Origin: Physcomitrium patens
Taxonomy: Eukaryota > Streptophyta > Bryopsida > Funariales > Funariaceae
DNA length: 64,000 bases
Direction of reading: 5' to 3'
Assembly: GCF_000002425.4 (NCBI RefSeq)
Contig: NC_037275.1
Span: forward strand, 4,577,482 to 4,641,481
The position numbers and the translations under genes were made by a program. Every line of letters starts with the position of its first letter. Position 1 is the stretch's first letter. The notes below the pieces were generated by a model, which saw nothing but the letters and a program-made list of their open reading frames with translations, searched no databases and had not been told where the DNA came from. Positions 11,201 to 22,689 of this stretch are shown piece by piece.

Positions 11201-14166
11201 CTGTAGCATTCGAAGGCCGAGTATTAGGCCATGCATTCAACAAATCAAATTATTCTTGTATGCACGTCCTCTGTTTACAGTGGCCCTCGGCAATCTAGAG
11301 TAAGCAGGTTTACATCTAGCCGATTTGTATCACATGATGAAATAATTATCTCCTTTAAGATCTTGTATTAAATAGTCCAGTCTTCCTTTCAAGCAAGGAC
11401 GCGTAATAATGATATGCTTCCACCAAGTCGAGAGTTTTGTGAATATTTTTAAGTGCTTGTCCCTCTGGAGCAAATTGCAGAAACTGTGTTTCTTGCATGT
11501 CGTGGATTATTTCTATCAATTATTTGGTGACTTATTTTTCGTTATGACAGGAATAGGCGTGCGTGTTACTAATCGCACTGGCCAGCAACTCCTAGGAGCA
11601 AATGGTCGGGACGAGGGAACTAGTGTAAGTGATTGAGGATTTATTGAAGTTGTGTTCACTCTGGTTTTCTCACATCTTAACTTTTAGACCTACAGTTTGA
11701 GCTTTATCTATGCCAATGTGGATACTGATATTAAGTGAATTATTTCTTACAGGATTTAACTCTTCTGCGTTTCAGGTCACTGTGTGTGCTAGGGAGGGGC
11801 TTAACAGGCTGAATATTTCAACTTATGATGCCCGCTCCTTTTGTTTAGGTGTGCGAATTATCCGCCGCCTTTCTCTGGAGCAGGTGTGCGCTGCAAGTAT
11901 CTTTTATGTTAATACTAATGCACAAACAGAGTATATGATCTAATCACTAGCTGCCTGGCTAAGTTGTATAATTACTAATTTTATTCTCTGATTGTCTTTG
12001 TGGGGTTTTCTGGCCTTTAGATTATGGAATCGATTCCGAATGAGAAGGATGGGGAGAAGCTAGAAGAAGCAATGGCTCGAGTTCGGCGTTGCATCAATGG
12101 AGGGGGTAGTCAAGGGTTGGGGGCCGATGATGACAGTGACAGTGATTTGGAAGTTGTGGCAGATTTTATTACTGTCAACCTACGATGCCCGGTGAGAGGC
12201 GTTTTATTATGTGATCCATCTCTAACGCTACTCTCGTTTGCTACATTATTCTCCCATGATAGTGTTCTCTTGTTCCATCTGTTGACTTTGAGCTTTCGCT
12301 GTACTGGTAAACTTCATCTAAAGTCGGAAATCAGCCGGATTGAAGTTTGAGGTAGCATTCAGTTCTGAAACGCAGTAGCACTGCTGTGTTTGGATTTGCG
12401 ATACACAGATGAGTGGTTCTCGTATTAAGGTTGCCGGCCGTTTTAAACCATGCCTTCACATGGGCTGCTTCGATCTTGATACCTTTGTGGAACTCAACCA
12501 GCAAGCACGGAAGGTATTTTCTACGTATCATTATGTATATGCCAATTTAAGGTACTGCTTAGTAGTTTTTTTAATATATCAGATTACTCTGTGTATTTTC
12601 TGTGTTTAGTAGCTCGAACTGTGAGGGTGAGTTGAATTACCTGCGTACTAATATTTTCCTGCGGAAATTGTGGCTTTTGCAGTGGCAATGTCCAATTTGT
12701 CTGAAGAACTATTGCATAGATAACCTGATAATTGACCCTTTTTTTAATCGGATTACTAATGCGGTATGATTCAAGGTCCACTGTACTGCAAACTGTATAT
12801 TCCGTATCTTGTGCTCTTTTTCCTGTCTCTGGGAGTTAGAAAATGCAAGTGATATTTGTGTAAATATTTTTGTCCTTATTTACACACCTACTAGAAGGAT
12901 ATTGTTGTTATTTTCTGAGACGAAATCGTGACGTAGGTTGTGTAGTATTACTGTCATCTGCTCTTCCGCTTACGTTTGTAAAAATTCTACCAGGTAAATT
13001 GTTTGCATGAGGACATTGCTGCAGTGGAGCTCAAGTCTGATGGTTTTTGGCGGCCCAAACTAGAAGGCAGAGTCAGAAGTAGAGAACCATGGCGTCCGTC
13101 TCCAGTCGTAACAAACGTTGTGAATGAAACCACATCTGTACCTGTTTTATTTTCTGAGAATGTCAGAACAGAAGAAAAGTTGTCTTCCCATGACAACGGC
13201 TCTTCGTGCTTCAATCGAAATCCTTGTGGCGTTTTGGTGCTGCATTGCACTGAGAATTTGAATGGTGGTCATAGTCAAGAAGTTATCAACGTTTCTAGAC
13301 TTTCAAGAAGTAATAGTATCACAGACGGCAATCTTAGAGGAGATGAGGATGAACACAGTGCAAACCAAGATCGAGGTGCTGTTTCTACTGTTGACGGTGA
13401 CAATGTTGGGTTGTCTTCAAGATCTCCGCAGCCAACTAGCAAAACGCTGCAAACTTGTGCTGATCTTGCAAATGGAGCTCAAGTAATTGTACTCAGCGAT
13501 AGTGAGGATGAAGGAGAAGACGAAGAGACTATTGTTGTGTCATCTTGTGCATCAATTTATGTGGAATCCAACGTTGTTGGCAATTGGAGAATGCGTTCCA
13601 GGAAGAGCTATCAAACAAATGGTGATTCATCAGGGCTCGCTGTTGGTCTAGAATATGCCGATGTCACTCCTGCCAGCCACTCAGTTTGTCATCCATCTGA
13701 TCCTGCGACGAGCAGGAGAATTGACATTGTTATCAATGAACAGATGACTGACGACAGTGGATTAGGCTTGCATTTAGACAGCGGCAGCTTAAGCGCAGTA
13801 CCCGCAGAGATAGCTAGAAACGGGGAGTGTGGTGTCCATGAAAGTCAAACAGAGGTGGTAAATGTGCTGCAGGGTCAGCCTGTGCGGCAAACACCGGTTC
13901 GATTTGTAGCTGGTTGTGGGTCTTCGTTTAGACCTCTTGACAAAGACGATACGACGTCACCATCGGGATGGGAAAGCCTTTGTCTCCCTAATGGAGCCAC
14001 AGACACAGATGGCGGTAGTATGGATAATGAGGGAACTGGTTTGCCTCTGCAAAAGTTTTTGCCATCCCAACCAGTTCGAGTTGAGGTATTGGTGGCGGAA
14101 AAGAACCATGCATTAGAAGAAGCCACGCACAGGACTTTGTTGCTGCAGCTAACCTGTACCTCTTGA
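8281..14166 (+). CDS. SIZ1: SIZ1/PIAS-type SUMO E3 ligase
   Basis: Coding exons joined in one frame: 8281-8307, 8488-8568, 8993-9050, 9276-9342, 9611-9770, 10004-10137, 10238-10324, 10612-10699, 11084-11159, 11551-11624, 11776-11883, 12021-12191, 12409-12513 plus 12683-12763, and 12994-14166. They give about 829 residues; plant SIZ1 proteins are around 870. Domains in order: SAP DNA-binding motif (about 10-50), basic stretch SKRKAAK (87-93), PHD finger (about 110-175, C-P-C then HMSC then CELC), PINIT-like region (about 235-320), and SP-RING (about 375-437, CLHMGCFD then [10 protein letters not shown]). A SUMO-interacting motif [10 protein letters not shown] starts near residue 603. The protein moves SUMO from the E2 to nuclear targets in stress, phosphate and hormone responses (family knowledge). 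The start is the first ATG placing SAP at the N-terminus. The last exon could hide further splicing. Exon ends are my reading of GT/AG sites. Confidence 0.9.
9611..10137 (+). other. PHD finger split across two exons of the SIZ1-like gene
   Basis: The first zinc ligands ([19 protein letters not shown]) are in exon 9611-9770. The remaining ones ([14 protein letters not shown], then [10 protein letters not shown]) are in exon 10004-10137. A 233-base intron lies between them. A PHD finger is typical of plant SIZ1 and absent from animal PIAS proteins, so it supports a plant SIZ1 rather than a generic SP-RING ligase. Confidence 0.85.
12174..12763 (+). other. SP-RING catalytic domain exons
   Basis: Three exon segments encode VNLRCP, then [20 protein letters not shown] with [15 protein letters not shown], then [20 protein letters not shown]. 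The Cys and His residues fit the SP-RING zinc pattern (C...C-x-H...C-P-x-C) that binds the SUMO E2. All expected ligands are visible, so the ligase is probably active. Confidence 0.88.
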
Positions 14167-17040
14167 AACGGTAAACCAATTCATTTACTCTGCATTGTAC
14201 AGTGATAGCATTTGTTTGCAAACCTATGCATCCATTTTGTGCATTAATGCGATATCCTCTAGACTTTTATATGTGATTATTAAGGCATTTCACCACATTT
14301 TTAATGGCAACCATCATGCATAGAATCAGTGACTAACAGTATTGCAGCATCAAGTAAATTTACAAGAACCTTTCCTCCAAACTGATGAAATTTACCACCT
14401 TTGGTGTTCCCTTATCCTGGGCGGAGGAAACTTAGCGGCTTAGGTACTCAGCTGATACTTGGTGCGGGGTGAACAAATAGATCCAAATGGTTCCATGTAC
14501 AGAATACTCAGACTACAAGCACATCTTCAGTTGATACATGCACACCCCATATTGCTAAATACTGTCCCAAAAAAAAATAGAGCCCTTTGATTTATTTGAT
14601 TCGTTGGTTGCACACCTTAAGTTGATACATGCTTATCTATAAAAAATCGAGACCTTTGATCTATTTGATTTGTTGGTTGGTTGTTTTTGTGTGGACTTTG
14701 ACACTTCCTACAATTGAGAGGAGTTAAGAGGGGTGCAATGCCTCCTTGCAGCAGTCTTGTTGCTTTGTTGCTTGTTGAGTGAGTGGTGTTAAGAAAAATT
14801 TGAATTTGAACTTTGTTCTGTTCATTGTTATTTGCCAATGTCCTATATCATTGCATGTTGTGCTTGCACCATAGTATTTTTTGCTAGAATGCATGTCTTT
14901 TGCACAATGACTGTAAATACGACACATATGCTAGGTGAATTGTATTCTTGCAAGAGAAATTCTTCTAATATATGCATATACATCCACTTTCACATACAAT
15001 CTCTTCTTCAAATAATTATTTTAGGTGATCTCATGCCACATGACTAATCTCTAAGTTTCTGCTATTGTCCTTTATATTTAGTAGTGTCAAGTTAATCCTC
15101 AAGTAGCCTAAAAAATCTCAAAATAAGTAATCATCAATGTTAGCATTGCATTTGAATTTGAATTTTGTTCTCACTTTTGTCTCACTTCTCTTCTTTGCTT
15201 TCTTCTTTTCTTTCTTACTTTTGCTCTCTACCTCTCTTTTATAATAAACTTTCTTCTACTAGATTCAAAATAGATACACAATTCATGGAAAGAGTTCATC
15301 AAAGACATCTAAACCTATTTAACAAATTGCAACTATGCCATAGTAAGTAAGCACTTAAAATAAGGTTGTTGTGTGTAGTATTCTTGGGACCACAACAGTG
15401 GCTATAAAAGTACAATTTTTAAGCCTTTACAAAAGCAGGAGAAATTAACTCAAAAAAATAATTTTTATTTGAGATTGTTACTTAATTGGACAAAAGAGAA
15501 GATTGCTAGTACTTAAAGGTTAATAATCTTTAGCACAACCATGAAATATCATCTGTTCCTTCTAAGCATGTTGCGCATAGAAAGCTAACAATAATTGAGA
15601 GTGCATGTATCGATAATTTGTCACTTATTAATATTTGTTTGTGTAAGATCTTGATGGTAATATACTAGCATGATAGAAAATTTGCCAATGTGCAAAAAAA
15701 ACCTTCTACAATATCCTTCAAAGGTTTTTCAAGATATTTCTTCATTGACATACATTACTCAAAGTCTTATTTGATAATTTTACTTACCAAAGATGCCAAA
15801 TAGCACACAAAATAACGATCATAGAATAAAGACTCATTATTTATTTATTTATTTATTTATTTTTATCTTATTTCAATCAACCTTCTTTACATAAATCAAA
15901 AAATGATGTTGATTAAAGCTTCTTATAAGATCAACAAATATTATATGTTGCTCCTATATGTTGCTAGGTGTAAAAATTTTAACAACTCTTTTATGGTGGT
16001 GTTTATTTTCATGGCCTTGGAAGAAGTTTGATTTTATCAAATTGTACTTGAATGATTCAAATAATTATTTATTGAGGTACTTTCACCTAACATCTTTGTT
16101 GTAGATTGTAAATTTATCTTATTCAATGCAATGAAGGAGATATTTCTATTTGCACCTATTCTTCTACGTTTTTAGCATATTAATATGAATACTATAAAAA
16201 ATTACAAACAAGACTTTATAAATGAGTAATATCAATATTTTTTTGTAAAATTGACATTTAATAGTATTTATGCCATTCAAAAAAGAATTTAAAGCATAAT
16301 GGAGTACTTTTGTAGAAATCTAAAAGGTCAAATTTTCCTAAACAATAATATATAATTATATATTGATTGATGCATAGAAAGAAACATTCCTTCTGCCTTT
16401 GATAAACAAGATTTTTTACTTTGGCAACTTTGTGACCTCCTCAACAAAGGGCATGTACCACACAATCAAGCAATATCTTAGATCAAGCAAGTTTGTTTTG
16501 TTTGGCATATGCCAACACATAGAGCTTTGCATTAAGAACATATACAAAGAGTATGTGGTCTAATTCTTTTGTGAAAAGTTGTATATTTAAATATTTTCTA
16601 ATTCAGTTCCTTACAATAAGATCTTTTAAGATGCTAAATTTTCATGATGTGTTGAAAAAGATCTAAAAATAAGTTAAACTTGTACATTTCAATGTTGTGA
16701 ATAATATTAAATCCTATAAAGGAATCTTTACTACAACACTTAAACTACCAAACTTATATCAGATTTGAACCATGCTATGTGAACAATAGTGCTTCAACTT
16801 CAACAACTTTGAGTGCCATTTGCATCTATTAAAGCCAACAATAGTTCCTTTTCATATTGAGAATACATTTAGTTTTTATTTTTGGCATATTAAAACAAGA
16901 ATTTACAATCATTAGTAGTCTTTTATCACATCAACAAATATTTGTGCTTGTAGAACTCCAAATTATATTATAGCAATACCAATAGCTTATTGATAAATTA
17001 CAAATGGTATAAACAAAGAGGCATTTGCTACAAAAAATTA
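14167..17040. other. SIZ1-like 3' flank grading into AT-rich DNA
   Basis: Bases to about 14900 keep a mixed composition and probably hold the 3' untranslated region. A repeated phrase (TTGATACATGC, then a clause around GATTTATTTGATT) occurs twice at about 14531-14600 and 14620-14675, a small direct duplication. Beyond 15000 the DNA is AT-rich, with a (TTTA)n run at 15838-15861 and no supported gene. Confidence 0.5.
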
Positions 17041-17374
17041 TATCAATGACAAGAATACAATGAAGGTAAATAAATAAGTAAGAAGTTTTTTAAAAAAAGA
17101 TGACAAAAAATTAAATATATATATATACATTAAAAAAAAATTGAAATAGCTATTGCTAAAAGAGAAAAAAAATTAGAGATCCTTAAAACTAAACCAAAAG
17201 TAAGAAAGGAATCGACAAGAGTGAAGAAGGCCTCATTCTTACATTTATATCTATGAAGCCTCTAAGAAGCTTTTCTATAAGATATTATTAATTTTTTTTA
17301 CTTTAAACTACTTCTATCTACTCATATTATATAGATCATTATTTGAATAAACATATATACATGTAATATTATTC
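17041..17374 (-). repeat. Internally deleted 3' LTR of element D/E
   Basis: The end at 17041 (TATCAATGACAAG) is a decayed form of the family's LTR terminus. The other end is near 17374 (ACATGTAATATT). The central part present in the 547-base LTRs of element B is missing after the CTTACATTTATAT segment. Confidence 0.6.
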
Positions 17375-19443
17375 CTCTTTCTAAAGACAAGTTCTATGAG
17401 GAGTAGTAATCACATGTTGAAGAAGTCCAAGATGCAACAAGTTGTAGTTACCACATATTTTGATCTTTATTTCTTTTGAAGTTAGTTGATAGGTTTTTTT
17501 AGCCATCAATAATGTTTCATTTCACGATAGAAAGACCATCTTGTTGTTTGATCATTTTTGAGGCCTTTATAACTTCTCTCAAACAAAACATTTGTAATAC
17601 CATCAAGAGTCATTCTTAATTCTAATAAAATCATCAAATGTTAAGAATCTTTTTCAAAGTTATGATATCAAATTTATTATAGCTTGCCATCTGTTCAAAA
17701 AAGAATATGTTGTTCTTAAAGGTCTTAATTCCTATTATGTTGCCTTGAAAGTTATAACAATTATAATATCTTGTCTAGTAATTCAACAAGCAATAGCTCT
17801 TAAGTTGAATATGTTGGTTGTCAGTTCTCTATTTTGTTAGCACCACAAATACAAAAAAAAATATAATGAAGGATAGATGAAAAAATAAAATCTTCATTGA
17901 ACATCCTTTCTTTTATAGCAAGGAGTTGTGGGACTCTTCATCTTGATTTTGATGAATACTATTGATAAAAAAGCGTCAACCTTCTCTACTATATTTGTGA
18001 AATTCCTTACTAGCTCATATGTGCATTCACTAATATTATATCCATAGTAATAAATAAGATATTTCATGCTAAAATGGCTTTATTTTAAGTCTAAGTCTTT
18101 TTCCACCTTAAAATTTTGATTATTATCTACATTAATAGGAAGAAGTGGCATTTATCTTCTTCTTGAAATATTAAATATCTTAAATAATTTAAAAAAAGAT
18201 ATGAAATATAAGATGAAACTTTATAGATTTCAATAGGTGTAATTGATATACAGCTTGATTAATTTATTCACTAATAAAAAATGGTCCAAGTCTACAATAA
18301 TCCAACTTGTCACAAAAGCAAATAATCTTAATAATGCAAAAAAATAACCACATCTTAGTGCAAACTTAGAATTAAAGGTATTCTTTATAATAGGCATTCA
18401 AATTGATTTTTTGTTATTCTTAAGCTTCTTTTAATTATACCTTTATTATTGTATGTAGTTCTAATAAATAATTTATCAAATCTTTTGCGACATAATTTTC
18501 AGCTTTTGAAACATCATAAGTATTAAATTATGGATAATAACTATAATTAGTAAAAAATATTAAATAGAAGAATATATTGTATTATTATTGGAAAAATTTA
18601 TGAATAAAGAAACGTTATTCAATCATCTTATTAGTAATTCATAATAGACCTCAAATACTACTTCAATACTTGATTTATCTATTTTATTTGTATATTGTGA
18701 CAAGTTTAAAAAAATACGTAATTATGCTTCATTTTATAGAATCAATAAACATCTCTTGAAATAAAATAGATTATTTTTAAATTCAAACTTAAAAGTATCA
18801 TGAGACTTAAAAGAATTATTTTTAATATTATAAATAAGAAAATCAGAAAAAATATTCAATTGAAATTGGTTAAAAAAGTTTTAATCAACAATCAATGTTG
18901 ATTTCATTGCTCAAAGATGAAAATGCTTTGGCTTCAAAAAAATTATTTTTTTGTTGATCAAAAGCTATATTTTATTTTATTTTACTATACTTTATTTTTT
19001 GATATAAGATAAGAATATTTAAAAAGAGCATTTAAAAAAACCTAATTATTTTTTTGATCAATAAATATTCTTAAAATTAAATCTAGATACAGACATTTTC
19101 CAATGGCCTTGGAAATGATTTATAATACATGTTGATATGAAATACTTGACATTCTTATTATTTATATGAATAGTTATTGAATTTAAAAAAATCTCTAAAT
19201 AATGGTGTCATTTTTTAAATAAATTTATAATTTCAAAAAGTTCTTTATTATGAATCTTGTAATTAATCTTTGCAATTGAAAATTTTCTTAAATAAAAGCA
19301 ACAAGGTAGACTTTGTCATCTATTCCTATTTTTAACAATACTACATCAAAAGCAAAATTTGATGCTTTTGTATCCATAAAAAAATATCTTAAAAAATCAA
19401 TGCAATACAAAATTAGTGTAAAAATATTTTTTTTTTAATACTG
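17041..19443 (-). mobile_element. Decayed minus-strand chromovirus, 3' part (element D/E, left half)
   Basis: Reading the reverse strand from 19443 down, the region holds RNase H (an equivalent of ETNASNF at about 19350), integrase and chromodomain remnants, the 3' non-coding region, and then an LTR at about 17041-17374. This LTR shares a distinctive AATGAAGGTAAATAAATAAG segment with the LTR at 29945-30392 and differs there from element B, so both halves probably belong to one element. The LTR lacks about 190 bases internally. The copy is extremely eroded. Confidence 0.7.
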
Positions 19444-19529
19444 ATTTTTTCCTTAAATAGAGTGGATTATTCCTCTTTGTAGAAATTTATATTTAATATT
19501 AGAGGTTGCGGATTACTTTCATCTAATTT

Positions 19530-20400
19530 GTCTTGTGGATTTATTAAGTTGTTTAAAATAGAAGAAAAAATCATGAATGCTACACTTGGTAGAAGTAAGA
19601 ATAGATTTGCAACTATTATAGATCTTCACAAACTTTTTAATATTCTTAGAGTAGAAATTTTATGCATCACCAATGCCAACAACAAAAACACTAATCCTAT
19701 GCCTACAAAAGAAATTCAAAATCTATGTCAAAATATTGTGCAATTGAAAGAAACAAGTAGATCAACCTTATAACCAAATCTAAAAAGTTTTGCTTTTACA
19801 AGCTTGATAGAGACATAGATTAGTATGACCAGTAAGTTTGATGGAACATGATCAAAATTTCAAAGATTTTTGTAACAAGTCAAGCTTTATCTAAGGTTGC
19901 ATTCCATCCAATACCTTGATGAATTTACTCAAGTTGAGTTTATAAGTCCACTATTATTTAGAAGTGCTTTCTCTTAGTTTGTACAATTAATGAAAAAAGA
20001 TTTGTAACTCTTTTATAATTTGAATTCATTCCTAAAAGTGTTTACGGCTATATTTTGAGATAGTAATCAAGAAAGAATAGTAAAAACTAAGTTCTTATCT
20101 TTATAACAAAGATCATAATTAGTTATCATATATGTTGTTGAATTCCAAAACCTTGCTTGTGATATGGATTATAGTGACAAAGCCCTTATCAATCAATTTT
20201 GATATGGATTGAAGAATAACATTAAAGTTTTATTAATCACAATACTATAATTAGAATCTTTAAAATAATTTATTATCAAGCCATTGCATGTAATAATTGA
20301 TTATTTGAAAGGCATCAAGAACAAAGACTTAACTAAAAAAGAACAAGCCAAGGAATGTTGATAGCTCCCAAGTTTTCATAAACTTATTTATCAAGGCCAA
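19530..20400 (+). pseudogene. Gag remnant of element C, unlike the gag of element A
   Basis: The frame 19528-19773 and the broken frame after it contain a gag-like capsid. KFDGT is followed by a stop, SKFQRFL, then QVKLYLRLHSIQY, then phrases like SFLKVFTAIF, ALINQF and YGLKNNIKVLLI. This resembles Ty3/gypsy capsids in general, but its length and wording differ from the gag at 309-1015, although the flanking leader and zinc-knuckle regions match element A. Multiple stops make it non-functional. Confidence 0.6.
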
Positions 20401-21003
20401 AACTAATGTAAATTGATGTAGTATATTTTAAATCCTTTATTAAATAAAAAAAGACTCAATGTCATCAAGAAGATTTATACTTGAATTATAGAGAAGCTAA
20501 GCACATTGCTCAATGTTATCTAAAGAAGCAATGTATTCACAAAATGAGGAATATGATTGCTAAAAAAGACAATGTATTAAAAAACAAGTTTCTCTAGCTA
20601 CAATAGGGACTATGTAGCTTGAATCATATGCAATACCAAGTAAAAGATCTATTCTCTCCTCAAATCCTTCACCTTCTTTTATAATAGATATATATTTAAG
20701 ACCTAAAAATTATAAAATCTTTATATTATTAGATTCAAGTGCCTCAGTCTATTTTACAGACAAAGTCTTTGTAGAAAAATAAGAAATATTTTAAGTCAAG
20801 AAAACCAAATCCGTACATATAGAAGTCATAGATAGTCATTTGTTATCTTTATAAGATATTACTTATGAGACTATTCTTTTAGATGTAGCAATTAAAGATC
20901 ATAATAGTGCAGTAATATTTAATGTGATAAGATCTTCTTCTAATCTAATTATTTTAGAATTATTATAATTACAAAAATATAACTCTTAGTTAGATTGAAT
21001 TTT
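20400..21003 (+). pseudogene. Zinc-knuckle and protease remnant of element C
   Basis: Bases 20400-20545 align with the decayed zinc-knuckle region of element A (about 1118-1245). Bases 20580-21000 align with its protease (about 1290-1710). The protease core Asp-Ser survives in a context like LLDSSASVYFTD. Similarity is cut at about 21003 by the inserted 1.6-kb repeat and resumes at about 22615. Confidence 0.6.
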
Positions 21004-21329
21004 TTATTGTCATATTACGTGAAATCTTGTTTGAGAATGCACTGGGCACTTGGCCGTAGAAGATGAAAATTGCAATAATAAAATCTTAATTCTAATAGAA
21101 TATTAAATAGTTATAATTAAATCCTTAATAATGTTAAGCAAGTTTTAATCAAATTCAAAAGAAACCTTAAAAAAATTACAAAAGAAATAATAAGAAATAT
21201 TAAAAGAATTCAAAAAAAATCTACAATAAATCTTAAAAGAATTCTTAAGAAATCCTAAAGAAATATTAGAATAGAAAAAAATATATCTTAAATATATCTC
21301 AATCAAGTTCTAATTTAATCCTAATTGAA

Positions 21330-21550
21330 ATTCTAATGGACTTCAATCAAATTCTAAGCCAAATCTTAAATCCTAAATAAATCTTAAATCCTAAATTAAA
21401 TCCAAAATAAATCCTAAATCAAATCTCAAAAGAATTCTAAATCCTAAAATAAATCCTAGATAAATCCTAAATTCTAAAAAAAATCCTAAAAAAATTCTAA
21501 ACCTTAGACCAAATCCTAAATAAATCCTAAATCCTAAATCAAATCTTATA
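21330..21550 (+). repeat. Degenerate AAATCCTAAATC minisatellite-like tract
   Basis: Phrases such as AATCCTAAATAAATCCTAAATC recur irregularly about every 10-20 bases. Equivalent tracts lie in the other copies of the 1.6-kb repeat: plus orientation near 32400-32700, and reversed near 40680-41000 and 43250-43350. The tract is therefore part of that repeat and not a local expansion. Confidence 0.7.
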
Positions 21551-21780
21551 GCAAATTTGAATCTTAATATCTATTGATCAAACTATTTATCTTACTTAAA
21601 AATTTACACACCTTTCAACCTCTTAATTGAAAAAAAACACAAAAAATTTGAAAATAATTACACTTACCAAATGGAAGAAAAACTCTAAAACCTGTTTGGA
21701 TATTGGCCAACCTTCCACTCCAATTTGAATGTTGAATTTTTAGCACCAATATCTCATTTTCAAAATATTCAATTATTTTT

Positions 21781-21784
<4 letters not shown>

Positions 21785-21822
<38 letters not shown>
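21785..21822. repeat. (TA)n microsatellite
   Basis: Uninterrupted TA dinucleotides inside copy 1 of the 1.6-kb repeat. Confidence 0.95.
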
Positions 21823-21825
<3 letters not shown>

Positions 21826-22689
21826 AATCAAGTCTATTACCCTCACACATATATTTCACTCCAATATAACTAATAAATTATTGAAGATCTTAGAAATCCT
21901 AACTGCCTCTCAGAGTCTAATTTCTAAGACCTCAACCTATTTAAAATTCAATAACCTTCAATTCAACTATTCGATCAAGCTCAAACTTACAATATATACT
22001 TCAAAAAACTATTCTCATAAGTTCTCAAAATTTGAATTATAAATCTACTACCAAACTCACAAAATTTTCTAAAATGTAATACCTTTTATATTTTATAAAT
22101 TCTAGAATCATCTAAAACAACTATGACTTTACAAAGCTCTTACAAAATTATTATATACTCAAATCACTTAAAATCAATGCTTAAAAAAACCTTATGAAGT
22201 CTACTTTCAAATCTTAGTCTTTAATCTACAAAAAAAATTCTAAAGTTGCTATTAGTGCCTAATTTTGTGCCTTAGAATCTGATACTATCCAAATTGATAA
22301 CTAATCATTTCTAGATACCAAATTGTATCCTTTTGAGTTAATTTTTACTAAATTCAACTTCTAATTTCTTCTTACACATGTTCATGTTCTTTATTTTTCT
22401 AATCTACCTTGTTTTACTTTATTTATGGCCTTACAAAGTAAGTAGAAGCCTAATTTGTAAAAAGATAGTATTTACACATTTAATTTTATTTTCTTTTGGA
22501 CTATTGTGTATTTTTTAAGATAATTTGCTATAATATTTGAAGTAAGATTTTTTATAATAAAATTATTTCTTCACCTTTTTTACCTATCAATTGTATTATA
22601 TTACAACATTATAACCTTAATTTTTCTTGTAGTTTACTCTAAAATTTTGATAGTGAAGTAGAAATTATTAAGCTTAATATATCCAAATC

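Larger units (their letters stand above)
21008..22609 (+). repeat. Non-coding 1.6-kb LTR-like repeat, copy 1
   Basis: It starts TGTCATATTACGTGAAATCT, ends near TATATTACAACA, and shows no coding potential. The same ends and interior phrase (TTGAGAATGCACTGGGCACTTGG) occur in copies at 32146-33719, 39651-41268 and 42111-43574. It splits the protease-to-reverse-transcriptase part of element C, so it is a later insertion. It contains runs of a degenerate AAATCCTAAATC-type repeat (21330-21550) and a (TA)n run at 21785-21822. TG...CA ends and lack of genes fit a solo LTR. Confidence 0.65.
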
